From an uncultured Ruminococcus sp. (GTDB taxonomy: Bacteria > Bacillota > Clostridia > Oscillospirales > Ruminococcaceae): a stretch of 64,000 nucleotides of DNA. Every line of letters begins with the position of its first letter. The first letter of the stretch is position 1. A program made the translations under genes and the position numbers. The DNA is taken from contig CAKSAK010000002.1 of NCBI GenBank assembly GCA_934435205.1, positions 310,001 through 374,000 on the forward strand. The letters are read 5' to 3'. Below the pieces are notes generated by a model. It was not told where the DNA came from, did not search any database, and worked only from the letters and a program-made list of their open reading frames with translations. Below, in pieces: positions 1-6,886 of this stretch.

Positions 1-737
1 GCCTGAACGTCATACATATCCGCAACAGTAAGTGCATGGTCGATAACGTCAGGAGTTGAGCCCCAGTCCTCGTGTATCTTCAAGCCTATACAGCCTGCCT
101 TTATCTGTTCTTCAAGAGTTGTGATGTCGCTTGAATTGCCCTTGCAGAGATAGCCGAAATTCATTGGAAGGTCTTCTGAGGCTTCCAACATTCTGTGGAT
201 ATTGAACTCACCCGGGGTACAAGTGGTGGCATTTGTGCCGTCAGCAGGACCTGTTCCGCCGCCTATCATGGTGGTGATTCCGCTGTAAAGGGCTGTTCTC
301 ACCTGAGTAGGGGAGATAAAATGAATGTGCGTGTCAAGTCCGCCTGCGGTGAGGATAAGACCCTCGCCTGCGATAGCTTCTGTGGAAGCGCCTATTATCA
401 TGTTCTTGTCAACGCCGTTCATGATATCAGGGTTGCCTGCCTTGCCTATTCCTGCTATCCTGCCGTCCTTTATGCCAACGTCAGCCTTTATGATGCCTGT
501 ACTGTCGATGATAAGAGCGTTTGTGATAACAGTGTCAAGGCACTCCTTGTCTGTGGCTTTGCAGGATTGTCCCATGCCGTCACGGAGAGATTTTCCTCCG
601 CCGAACTTTGCTTCATCGCCGTGAACTGTCAGGTCTTTTTCCACTTCTGCAATAAGAGAAGTGTCGCCCAAGCGCACTCTGTCGCCAACTGTCGGGCCAT
701 ACATATCGCAGTAAGCTTTTCTTGATATCTCGATCAT
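1..737 (-). CDS. ureC: Urease alpha subunit, C-terminus cut by window edge
   Basis: Catalytic subunit of nickel urease (urea to ammonia and carbamate, cytoplasmic). About 245 N-terminal residues are present, beginning MIEISRKAYCDMYGPTVGDR. The metal-binding HIH sits in the DTHIHF segment near residue 136, and the lysine that is carbamylated to bridge the two Ni ions is in GLKIHEDWG near residue 219. Both are intact, so nothing suggests a pseudogene. The ATG lies 3 bases after the stop of the fused gamma-beta gene, as expected for an operon. The rest of the gene and any accessory genes (ureEFGD) would lie to the left, outside the window. Identification is certain; completeness cannot be judged. 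Confidence 0.97.
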   Translation of the reverse strand, partial: MIEISRKAYCDMYGPTVGDRVRLGDTSLIAEVEKDLTVHGDEAKFGGGKSLRDGMGQSCKATDKECLDTVITNALIIDSTGIIKADVGIKDGRIAGIGKAGNPDIMNGVDKNMIIGASTEAIAGEGLILTAGGLDTHIHFISPTQVRTALYSGITTMIGGGTGPADGTNATTCTPGEFNIHRMLEASEDLPMNFGYLCKGNSSDITTLEEQIKAGCIGLKIHEDWGSTPDVIDHALTVADMYDVQ

Positions 738-740
738 TTT

Positions 741-1421
741 CTACACCCCCTTGAAGCCAAGCTTTTTAGCCTTTTCAAAGGCTGCCTGCTTGATGTTCTC
801 ATCGTCCATTTTTCCGTTTACAAGACCATTCAGACCATAGCCTATGCGGTCGCCACCGATAGGAATAAGGCGGACGGTCTTTTTCTCGCCCGGCTCAAAC
901 CTTACCGCTGTGCCTGCGGGGATATCAAGTCGCATACCATAAGCCGCCTTGCGGTCAAATTCCAAAGCCTTGTTTACCTCAAAGAAGTGGAAGTGGGAGC
1001 CTGTCTGGATAGGTCTGTCCCCTGTGTTTGAAACTGTAAGCTCAATGCTCTCTGTTCCCTCGTTGAGCTTGACAGTGCCTTCCTCAACGATAAATTCCCC
1101 TGGGTGAAGCTTGCTTACACCCTTGATAGGGTTGTGTACTGTCACAAGCTTTGTGCCGTCGGGCATTGTGGATTCTATTTGTATTTCGTGTATCATTTCA
1201 GGAACACCGTCCATAACGTCATCAGCAGTAAGAAGCTTTGTGCCATATTGCATAAGCTCGGCGGCTGACGCTCCTGCTCTTGCTTTTTCCATTACTTCCA
1301 TGCTTATGTATGCCACAGCTTCAGGGTAGTTGAGCTTTAATCCCTGTGCCTTGCGGTCACGGGCAAGCACGCCTGCATAATGGAGCATAAGCTTATCCTG
1401 CTCTCTTGGAACAAGTCGCAT
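741..1421 (-). CDS. ureAB: Urease gamma-beta fusion subunit
   Basis: Single 226-residue chain carrying both small urease subunits. Residues 1 to about 100 are UreA (MRLVPREQDKLMLHYAGVLA start, typical of gamma). Residues from about 108 on are UreB (HPGEFIVEEG, GSHFHFFEVNKAL, MRLDIPAGTAVRFEPGE). Separate gamma and beta chains are usual in most bacteria; a fused chain is known from Helicobacter UreA and scattered Firmicutes. The reading frame crosses the junction without a break. It sits immediately upstream of ureC and is probably translated from the same mRNA as the two small membrane proteins before it. Confidence 0.96.
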   Translation of the reverse strand: MRLVPREQDKLMLHYAGVLARDRKAQGLKLNYPEAVAYISMEVMEKARAGASAAELMQYGTKLLTADDVMDGVPEMIHEIQIESTMPDGTKLVTVHNPIKGVSKLHPGEFIVEEGTVKLNEGTESIELTVSNTGDRPIQTGSHFHFFEVNKALEFDRKAAYGMRLDIPAGTAVRFEPGEKKTVRLIPIGGDRIGYGLNGLVNGKMDDENIKQAAFEKAKKLGFKGV

Positions 1422-1452
1422 TATTATTCCTCCTATTTATATAGTATATTAT

Positions 1453-1770
1453 CTACTGCTTTTTCTCTGCGAGGGCTTTTCTTACTACTCCCTCGGGGTC
1501 GCTTATGAGCATAGCGCCGAGCCATACCACTGCACCGAGCGCAACAACGCAGATACCTAAAAAGCTGTCGTTTATCATGTCTGCGGCGGCAGGGGTGAAA
1601 TATCCTGCGCCCAGCTCTTTGTATTCAAAAAGTGCGTCCACGAGCCACATTATAGATGCGCCCCAATACATATAGCACATCAGCCCCACTTTAAGCTTTC
1701 TGGCTTTTGGTGATGTGTACCATACTATGGTGATGATAACGGCTGCTATGAGAGTAATGAGAAGTGTCAT
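1453..1770 (-). CDS. Small membrane protein of the urease operon
   Basis: I do not recognise the family. The 105 residues hold about three hydrophobic segments (residues 1-17, about 28-46, about 68-90) and a charged C-terminus (VRKALAEKKQ). The start overlaps the stop of the preceding gene by four bases (ATGA), so the two are translationally coupled, and ureAB follows after about 30 bases. Its constant company with urease suggests a role in urea or ammonia passage, metal supply or assembly, but this rests on context only. It is not UreI-like in length or obvious motifs. Confidence 0.7.
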   Translation of the reverse strand: MTLLITLIAAVIITIVWYTSPKARKLKVGLMCYMYWGASIMWLVDALFEYKELGAGYFTPAAADMINDSFLGICVVALGAVVWLGAMLISDPEGVVRKALAEKKQ

Positions 1771-2177
1771 ATAGCATCACCTCCAAGCTTTGCAGCTTCT
1801 TTTGGTTTCCTTTTGAGAATCTTATCTGACACCACTGTGAGTACAGCCCATACCGCAGTCACAAGAACTGCCATTGAAGTTCCTACTGTCGCCATTTCGT
1901 GGAAAGCGACCGCCATTTCCGAGGGGTCATTTGCCGCTGTCAGGAATGGGAAGAACGGAGATATCTCGCCATGCCACAGATGTTCAAACGCCAAAAGTCC
2001 TGAGCCACCCCACAGAAAGCCTGAGAGCCTTGTTATCTTTTTAGAAAGAGGAAGCTTGTCCTCCGAAAGAGCCTTGACCTTTGTCTGCTCCTCTGCCTTT
2101 GCCTCGTGAGACTTTACTGCCTTTGCTACGATTGTTGTAACGATCGCTTCTGTTGCCGGTACTAAAAAACAAGCCAT
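1767..2177 (-). CDS. Membrane protein, first gene of the urease operon
   Basis: Unrecognised 136-residue protein. It begins MACFLVPATEAIVTTIVAKA (hydrophobic), has a charged stretch near residues 25-45, and then two or three hydrophobic segments (around 53-66 and 95-118) with histidines between them (FEHLWHGE, FHEMATVG). I chose the second ATG because AAAGGAAG stands seven bases upstream; an earlier in-frame ATG at 2195 would bury that site. With the overlapping next gene it contributes five to six membrane spans in total, so the pair could form one complex. The His-rich loops could bind metal, but that is speculation. Confidence 0.65.
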   Translation of the reverse strand: MACFLVPATEAIVTTIVAKAVKSHEAKAEEQTKVKALSEDKLPLSKKITRLSGFLWGGSGLLAFEHLWHGEISPFFPFLTAANDPSEMAVAFHEMATVGTSMAVLVTAVWAVLTVVSDKILKRKPKEAAKLGGDAI

Positions 2178-2225
2178 AATAAAACTTCCTTTCATAAATG
2201 TTTACTAAATTTAATATAAAGTTAT

Positions 2226-2281
2226 AAAAAAACAACGCCCTTATAAACCGACAGGAATTGCCTTATCGGTTATAAGAGCGT
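2226..2281 (-). terminator. Terminator-like hairpin in the urease operon leader
   Basis: On the minus strand a 16-bp stem (ACGCTCTTATAACCGA against TCGG-T-TTATAAGGGCGT, one bulge, one G-U) with a 14-base loop is followed by TGTTTTTTT. It lies about 10 bases after the predicted start of the urease transcript and before its first gene. With no gene upstream on this strand, it most plausibly acts as an attenuator. Confidence 0.7.
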
Positions 2282-2297
2282 CATTGCTTTGATTATC

Positions 2298-2326
2298 AGT
2301 ATAGCACAGAGCTTTTTATTTGGCAA
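2298..2326 (-). promoter_or_regulatory. Promoter of the urease operon
   Basis: Minus-strand TTGCCA, 17-base spacer, TATACT. Start of transcription is expected near 2291. A TTATTCA-GTTT-TGAATAA palindrome is centred about 69 bases upstream of that start. Confidence 0.7.
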
Positions 2327-2350
2327 TAGTGTTAATGAAAAATTCTTATT

Positions 2351-2368
2351 TTATTCAGTTTTGAATAA
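2351..2368. promoter_or_regulatory. Palindromic operator, copy 1
   Basis: TTATTCA-GTTT-TGAATAA, perfect 7-base arms. It is centred about -69 to the urease promoter. It shares the core ATTCA-N4-TGAAT with the two copies toward the ureohydrolase gene. Confidence 0.6.
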
Positions 2369-2443
2369 AAAATAGATGTGAACAAAATGAAAGTCCGATA
2401 TCTGAATGTTGCATTATTGCTCTTTGTAAATTTGCACAAAGAA

Positions 2444-2463
2444 ACTATTCAAAAATGAATAGT
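2444..2463. promoter_or_regulatory. Palindromic operator, copy 2
   Basis: ACTATTCA-AAAA-TGAATAGT, perfect 8-base arms, the best copy of the set. It lies between the divergent promoters. Confidence 0.65.
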
Positions 2464-2520
2464 CGTGACTTTGATATGGGACAAATGGCGCAAATACGCT
2501 ATATCAGCAATAACAAAGCT

Positions 2521-2536
2521 TATTCCAAAGTGAATA
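2521..2536. promoter_or_regulatory. Palindromic operator, copy 3
   Basis: TATTCC-AAAG-TGAATA, one mismatch between the arms. It is centred about -70 to the rightward promoter, mirroring copy 1. A weaker half-conserved copy (ATTCA-AAAA-TGAC) follows the -10 at 2608-2620. Confidence 0.5.
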
Positions 2537-2563
2537 ATTTTCAGAAAAATTGAAAATTAGCTC

Positions 2564-2592
2564 TTGACAACTTGCAGGAATGGTGATATAAT
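2564..2592 (+). promoter_or_regulatory. Consensus sigma-A promoter of the ureohydrolase/ABC operon
   Basis: TTGACA, 17 bases, TATAAT: a full consensus match. Transcription should start near 2599, leaving a leader of about 75 bases before the ureohydrolase. Confidence 0.85.
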
Positions 2593-2675
2593 TCTGCACA
2601 TAGAGCAATTCAAAAATGACTTGAACGGTCATGCGGATATGTTTCTCAGTGATTTTGAAAGGAAAGTGACCTCAA

Positions 2676-3638
2676 ATGATCAACAACAATTGTCAGCCAC
2701 CGAGTGCCTCAGGCTCTCCTCGTTTTTGTAATATGGGTAATTTCATGAGGCTTCCTCACGCGACCTCAGCAGAGGGATTGGATTTCGCTATCGTTGGTAT
2801 CCCGTTCGATACCGCCGCTTCTTTCAGAGCAGGCGCAAGATTTGGTCCTAACGGTGTAAGAAACATCTCGGCAATGATAAAGCCTAACAATGTTGCAATG
2901 GGCGTCAACATTATGGATTCACTCAAGGGCGCAGACCTTGGCGACGTTCCTGTAATTCCTGACTATATCCATGAAACATATGCGGCTATCGAGCAGACCC
3001 TGGACGGAGTTCTTGAATGTGGTGCAGTTCCGATAAGCATTGGCGGCGACCACGCTATCACCCTTGGCGAGCTTAGAGCTATCGCAAAGAAGCATGGAAA
3101 GGTAAGCCTTGTGCATTTTGATTCACACCTTGACCTGTGCGATACGGTTTTCGGTCAGAAATACAATCACGGCACTCCATTCAGAAGAGCAATGGAAGAG
3201 GGTCTTATTGATCCTGAGAAGTCAGTTCAGATCGGCATGAGAGGTTCTCTTTACGATCCTGACGATTTCAAGATCGCCGCAGACCTTGGTTTCACGGTTA
3301 TCCCGGGCGACAAGCTCCACACATATTCTCCTGAGGATCTTCTCAAGGTCATAAAGGAAAAGGTCGGCGACAACAAGGTGTTCCTTACATTCGATATCGA
3401 CTTTGTTGACCCGGCTTATGCACCAGGTACAGGTACTCCTGAGGTGGGAGGATTTACTTCATTTGAGACGCTTCAATATATCAGAGCGCTGAAAGACCTG
3501 AACTTCACAGGCTTTGACGTAGTAGAAGTTGCTCCTCCATATGACCACTCAGAGATAACAGCTTATATGGGCGCAAATATCATTTTTGAGTTCATGTCTA
3601 TCCTTGCTTATCAGAAGAAGATCGGCAAGAGAAAATAA
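2676..3638 (+). CDS. Agmatinase-family ureohydrolase
   Basis: Arginase/agmatinase superfamily enzyme (320 residues) that should hydrolyse a guanidino compound to urea and an amine. The binuclear metal motifs are present: GGDH near residue 130, DSHLDLCD near 150, and DIDFVDPAYAPGTGTPEVGG near 240, with a Glu in VEVAPPYD near 290. The substrate (agmatine, guanidinobutyrate, guanidinopropionate) cannot be told from sequence. It is the first gene after a consensus promoter and precedes an amino-acid ABC transporter that may import its substrate. The urease operon on the other side of the same control region can consume the urea. GAAAGGAAAG is the ribosome site. Confidence 0.9.
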   Translation: MINNNCQPPSASGSPRFCNMGNFMRLPHATSAEGLDFAIVGIPFDTAASFRAGARFGPNGVRNISAMIKPNNVAMGVNIMDSLKGADLGDVPVIPDYIHETYAAIEQTLDGVLECGAVPISIGGDHAITLGELRAIAKKHGKVSLVHFDSHLDLCDTVFGQKYNHGTPFRRAMEEGLIDPEKSVQIGMRGSLYDPDDFKIAADLGFTVIPGDKLHTYSPEDLLKVIKEKVGDNKVFLTFDIDFVDPAYAPGTGTPEVGGFTSFETLQYIRALKDLNFTGFDVVEVAPPYDHSEITAYMGANIIFEFMSILAYQKKIGKRK

Positions 3639-3683
3639 AGATAGAAAAAATTTACCCTCCAATAAATATAATATCAAACGCAA

Positions 3684-3738
3684 CGGAGCGTTGACAGCGG
3701 CACTAGGGTGTCTGGCTTGTCAGCGCTCCGATTTTTTT
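3684..3738 (+). terminator. Hairpin plus U-tract between ureohydrolase and ABC genes
   Basis: Thirteen-base arms (CGGAGCGTTGACA against TGTCAGCGCTCCG, one G-U) are followed by ATTTTTTT. It lies inside what looks like one operon, so it may be a partial terminator that sets different levels of enzyme and transporter. Confidence 0.7.
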
Positions 3739-3768
3739 AGAAAAGTAAGTGAAAGGTTGGAATCAGTT

Positions 3769-4659
3769 ATGAAAAGCGGAAGAAGATTTGGAATGTTAAG
3801 AAAAGTTTGTGCAGTGGCAGTGGCTTCAGTGCTTGCGGCAGGATGTCTTACAGCCTGCGGAAGCAGCAAGAACACAGGACCGCTCACACTGGATCAGATC
3901 AAGGAAAATGGTAAGCTCACAGTTGCGACGGAAGCCGCTTATGAGCCTTTTGAATATATGGACGGCGACAAGATCATAGGCTACAACGCAGACCTGTTCG
4001 CTAAAATTTGCGATGATCTGGGCGTAGAGCTTGATTATATCGACCTGCCGTTCCAAGGAATACTTGCAGGACTTGAAGCAAAGAAATATGACGTTGTTGG
4101 AGCAACACTTGGCGTAACTGCTGAGCGTGCAGGCAAGTATACGATGACTTATCCTATCCAGAACGGAACTACAGTTTTCGTAAAGAGAAAGGGCGATGAC
4201 AGCATCAAGTCTATCGAGGATATGTCAGGCAAAAAGGTCGGCACACAGACTTCTTGCTACAATGAGGACGATACAAAGAAATTCAACGAGAAGCTAAAGT
4301 CAGAGGGCAAGGACGGCTATGCTGAACTGCTTACATATGATTCGTTCCCTGAGGCTTTTTCAGAGCTTAAGAACGGCAAGATCGACCTTGTTGCTCAGAA
4401 CTATGCAAGCTGCGCCGCAGTTGTAATGAAGAACCCTGACGATTATGAGATAGTGGCTGACGATTCAGGCAAGGCTGAAATGGTCGGCACAGACACTTGG
4501 GTATCATGGGCTGTTCGTAAGGAAGACACAGAGCTTTCAGATTATATCAACTCTGAGATACACAAGTTCAAGGAGGACGGAACTCTTGCAGAGCTCCAGA
4601 AAAAATGGTTTGGTGAAGCAACAGACCTGCCTGAGAGCGATTATATCCCTGCCGAGTAA
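3769..4659 (+). CDS. Amino-acid ABC transporter substrate-binding lipoprotein
   Basis: Family 3 (polar amino acid) periplasmic-type binding protein, here a membrane-anchored lipoprotein. Residues 1-34 form a signal with lipobox LTAC before GSSKNTG. The mature part starts KENGKLTVATEAAYEPFEYMD and contains the usual GYNADLFAKICDDLGVELDY and LKNGKIDLVAQN segments. It is 296 residues, normal for the family. A second ATG eight codons in (MLRKVCAVAV) is also possible. Two permeases and an ATPase follow. The neighbouring ureohydrolase hints at arginine-like or other guanidino ligands, but ligand specificity is not visible. Confidence 0.93.
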   Translation: MKSGRRFGMLRKVCAVAVASVLAAGCLTACGSSKNTGPLTLDQIKENGKLTVATEAAYEPFEYMDGDKIIGYNADLFAKICDDLGVELDYIDLPFQGILAGLEAKKYDVVGATLGVTAERAGKYTMTYPIQNGTTVFVKRKGDDSIKSIEDMSGKKVGTQTSCYNEDDTKKFNEKLKSEGKDGYAELLTYDSFPEAFSELKNGKIDLVAQNYASCAAVVMKNPDDYEIVADDSGKAEMVGTDTWVSWAVRKEDTELSDYINSEIHKFKEDGTLAELQKKWFGEATDLPESDYIPAE

Positions 4660-4671
4660 AAAGCACCTTTG

Positions 4672-4719
4672 AAAGGAGGAAATGCTCCGTCACAAACGGC
4701 GGAGCATTATATATCAATG
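4672..4719 (+). promoter_or_regulatory. Shine-Dalgarno separated from its start by a hairpin
   Basis: AAAGGAGGA ends at 4680. A perfect 9-bp stem (AATGCTCCG at 4681-4689, CGGAGCATT at 4700-4708) follows at once, and the permease ATG is at 4717. If the hairpin folds, the effective spacing from the ribosome site to the ATG is 8 bases, which is ideal. Unfolded it is 36, which would not work. Confidence 0.55.
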
Positions 4720-5379
4720 GAGAATTTCAACATAGTATGGCATTATAAAGACCTGCTGCTGAAAGGTCTTGGCTATACAGTATTCGTATCCGTTGCGGCG
4801 ATACTTATAGCGCTTTGCGTTGGTATGCTGCTTTCGGTGATGAGAATGGGGGGCGACTCGCTTCCTTCAAGGATACTGAAAAAGATAGTCGCAGTTTATA
4901 TAAGCTTTGTCCGTGGCACGCCTGTGTTGGTGCAGATATACATTATATATCAGGCGCTTGCAGTAATGGGTCTTAACCTTTCAAACCTGGCGTCAGGCAT
5001 AATCGCCCTTAGCCTTAACAGCGGCGGCTTTATCGCAGAGATAATCCGTGGCGGACTTACGGCTGTGCCAAAGGGTCAGACGGAGGCGGCCAGAGCCTTG
5101 GGCATGAGCGAGCCAAAGATACTAATGAGGATAGTTTTCCCGCAGGTATTCAAGGTAGCTTTGCCGCAGCTAACAAGCGAATTCATAAACGTTATAAAGG
5201 TATCACCAATGCTTTCTGTATTGGCGATCGTAGAGCTTACAAGAACGGCTCAGCGTCTTGTAACGCAGACATACATAAACCTGCCTTTCTATATTGCGAT
5301 AGCAGTTATGTATTTTGTTATCTGCGCAGGACTTGAAGAGCTTGTAAAGCTTCAGAAGAAAAGACTTGAAAGAAGATAA
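4717..5379 (+). CDS. Amino-acid ABC transporter permease 1
   Basis: HisM/GlnP-type inner-membrane permease, 220 residues from MENFNIVWHYKDLLLKGLGY. About five membrane segments are visible, with the EAA loop (EAARALGMSEPKILMRIVFPQV) near residues 130-150 that docks to the ATPase. A start at 4669 would be in frame but has no ribosome site; the ATG used here is reached by a hairpin-bridged Shine-Dalgarno. The second permease follows 14 bases later, so the pair likely forms a heterodimeric channel. Confidence 0.92.
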   Translation: MENFNIVWHYKDLLLKGLGYTVFVSVAAILIALCVGMLLSVMRMGGDSLPSRILKKIVAVYISFVRGTPVLVQIYIIYQALAVMGLNLSNLASGIIALSLNSGGFIAEIIRGGLTAVPKGQTEAARALGMSEPKILMRIVFPQVFKVALPQLTSEFINVIKVSPMLSVLAIVELTRTAQRLVTQTYINLPFYIAIAVMYFVICAGLEELVKLQKKRLERR

Positions 5380-5393
5380 GGAGGCGCAGATAT

Positions 5394-6053
5394 ATGGACG
5401 AATTTATGCACGTTGCGGAAATAGCGCTTCCGCTGCTTTTGCAGGGTCTTGGAACAACGGCGGCAATATCAGTGCTTTCTATTCTTATTGCAATGGTGTT
5501 AGGCTCAGCGGTGGGCTATATGTGCCTTTCAAAAAACAAGGCTGTTGAGCTTATCGCAAGGGCGTTTATAAAGATATTCAGATGCACCCCTTTCATGGTG
5601 CAGGTATATCTTGCATATTACGGACTTCCTGCTCTTGGTCTGAACGTTTCAGCGTTCTCCACAGGTGTTATCATTCTTGGAATGTACACGGCGGCTTATA
5701 CCGCAGTTATCCTTGAAAGCGGCGTCAGCGCTATCCCAAAGGGACAGTTTGAAGCTTCATATGCAATGGGAATGTCAAGATTTAAAACAATGGTGAGAAT
5801 AATTTTCCCGCAGACTTTGAAAATAATCGTTCCGTCACTGACAGGACAGTTTGTTCAGACTGTTAAGGACTCATCTATCCTTTCTATCATCACAGTTGCA
5901 GAGATGACAATGATGACAAAAGAAGCTATCGGTATAACTTTCAGCCCTCTGATAGTTTATATCTGTGCAGGCGTTCTTTACTGGGCATTGAACCTTGTTA
6001 TCGAGTTCGCATCAAGATGTATAGAAAAGCACAACAACCGTGTTGCTATCTGA
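5394..6053 (+). CDS. Amino-acid ABC transporter permease 2
   Basis: Second HisM/GlnP-type permease (219 residues), homologous to its neighbour. The EAA loop (FEASYAMGMSRFKTMVRIIFPQT) is near residue 125 and the N-terminal segment LLLQGLGTTAAISVLSIL is typical of the family. AAGGAGG lies just before the ATG. It forms one transporter with the binding protein, permease 1 and the ATPase downstream; all four are spaced by fewer than 65 bases. Confidence 0.92.
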   Translation: MDEFMHVAEIALPLLLQGLGTTAAISVLSILIAMVLGSAVGYMCLSKNKAVELIARAFIKIFRCTPFMVQVYLAYYGLPALGLNVSAFSTGVIILGMYTAAYTAVILESGVSAIPKGQFEASYAMGMSRFKTMVRIIFPQTLKIIVPSLTGQFVQTVKDSSILSIITVAEMTMMTKEAIGITFSPLIVYICAGVLYWALNLVIEFASRCIEKHNNRVAI

Positions 6054-6075
6054 CGAAAAAGGAGTGTAAAATACA

Positions 6076-6855
6076 ATGGCTGAAAGCAGAAAGCCTGTTA
6101 TATCGGTTCACGATCTGGCGAAGAATTACGGGGAGCTTAAGGTCCTCAGAAAAATAGATATGGATATTTACAAGGGCGAGGTGGTAAGCGTTATCGGCCC
6201 TAGCGGCTCGGGCAAAAGCACTTTTCTCAGATGCCTGAACTATCTCGAGGAGCTGACATCAGGCGAGATTGATATAGGCGGAGTTTCCTTAAAGGGCATT
6301 GACGAGGACAAGCACAACAAAAAGTTCAACGAAAAGGCTGCGAAGGTCATAAGAAAGAACGTTGGAATGGTGTTCCAGCAGTTCAACCTTTGGCCGCACA
6401 AGACAGTGCTTGAAAACGTCATGGAGTGTCCTGTTCAGGTTAAAAAGGCTAACAAGGAAGAAACAAAGAAGAAAGCCATGGAGCTTCTTGCAAGAGTTGG
6501 AATGGACGGCAAGGCAGACGCTTATCCTACTCAGCTTTCAGGCGGTCAGCAGCAGCGTGTTGCTATTGCGAGGACCCTTGCAATGGAGCCTGAGGTCATA
6601 CTCTTTGACGAGCCGACTTCCGCTCTTGACCCTGAGTTTGTTGGGGAAGTGCTGAACGTTATGAAGGATCTGGCTCAGGCAGGAATGACAATGATAGTTG
6701 TCACACATGAAATGGGCTTTGCGGCAGAGGTAGCAAACAGAGTCTGCTTTATGGACGGCGGCTATGTTATCGAGGACGGCACCCCTGAGGAAGTGTTCAA
6801 GCACCCTAAGAGCGACCGTGCAAAGCAGTTCTTCTCAAAGATACTTAATGTGTAA
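6076..6855 (+). CDS. Amino-acid ABC transporter ATPase (GlnQ/HisP type)
   Basis: Nucleotide-binding subunit, 259 residues. Walker A GPSGSGKST is near residue 42, the Q-loop in GMVFQQFNLWPH near 97, the signature LSGGQQQRVAIART near 155, Walker B VILFDEPTSALDPE near 175 and the H-loop TH near 212. The PHKTVLENVMECPVQVKKANKEE segment is typical of polar amino-acid importers. It has a slightly longer insertion after LKGIDEDKHNKK than E. coli GlnQ. It closes the four-gene transporter set and is followed by a regulator gene 31 bases on. Confidence 0.95.
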   Translation: MAESRKPVISVHDLAKNYGELKVLRKIDMDIYKGEVVSVIGPSGSGKSTFLRCLNYLEELTSGEIDIGGVSLKGIDEDKHNKKFNEKAAKVIRKNVGMVFQQFNLWPHKTVLENVMECPVQVKKANKEETKKKAMELLARVGMDGKADAYPTQLSGGQQQRVAIARTLAMEPEVILFDEPTSALDPEFVGEVLNVMKDLAQAGMTMIVVTHEMGFAAEVANRVCFMDGGYVIEDGTPEEVFKHPKSDRAKQFFSKILNV

Positions 6856-6886
6856 ACTATAAAGCCGCAGAAAGGAGCGCAGACAA

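Noticed and set aside
195..725. A 176-codon open frame on the plus strand
   Set aside because: It lies entirely antisense to ureC, whose protein matches urease alpha with the nickel ligands; the plus-strand translation has no family features.
1453..2177. UreI-like proton-gated urea channel
   Set aside because: Both proteins are too short and show no UreI motifs; a channel role for the pair stays a hypothesis only.
3697..3717. ACTAGGG...CTGG bases resembling part of the guanidine-I (ykkC) riboswitch
   Set aside because: The other conserved blocks of the aptamer are missing and the bases fall in the loop of a simple terminator-like hairpin.
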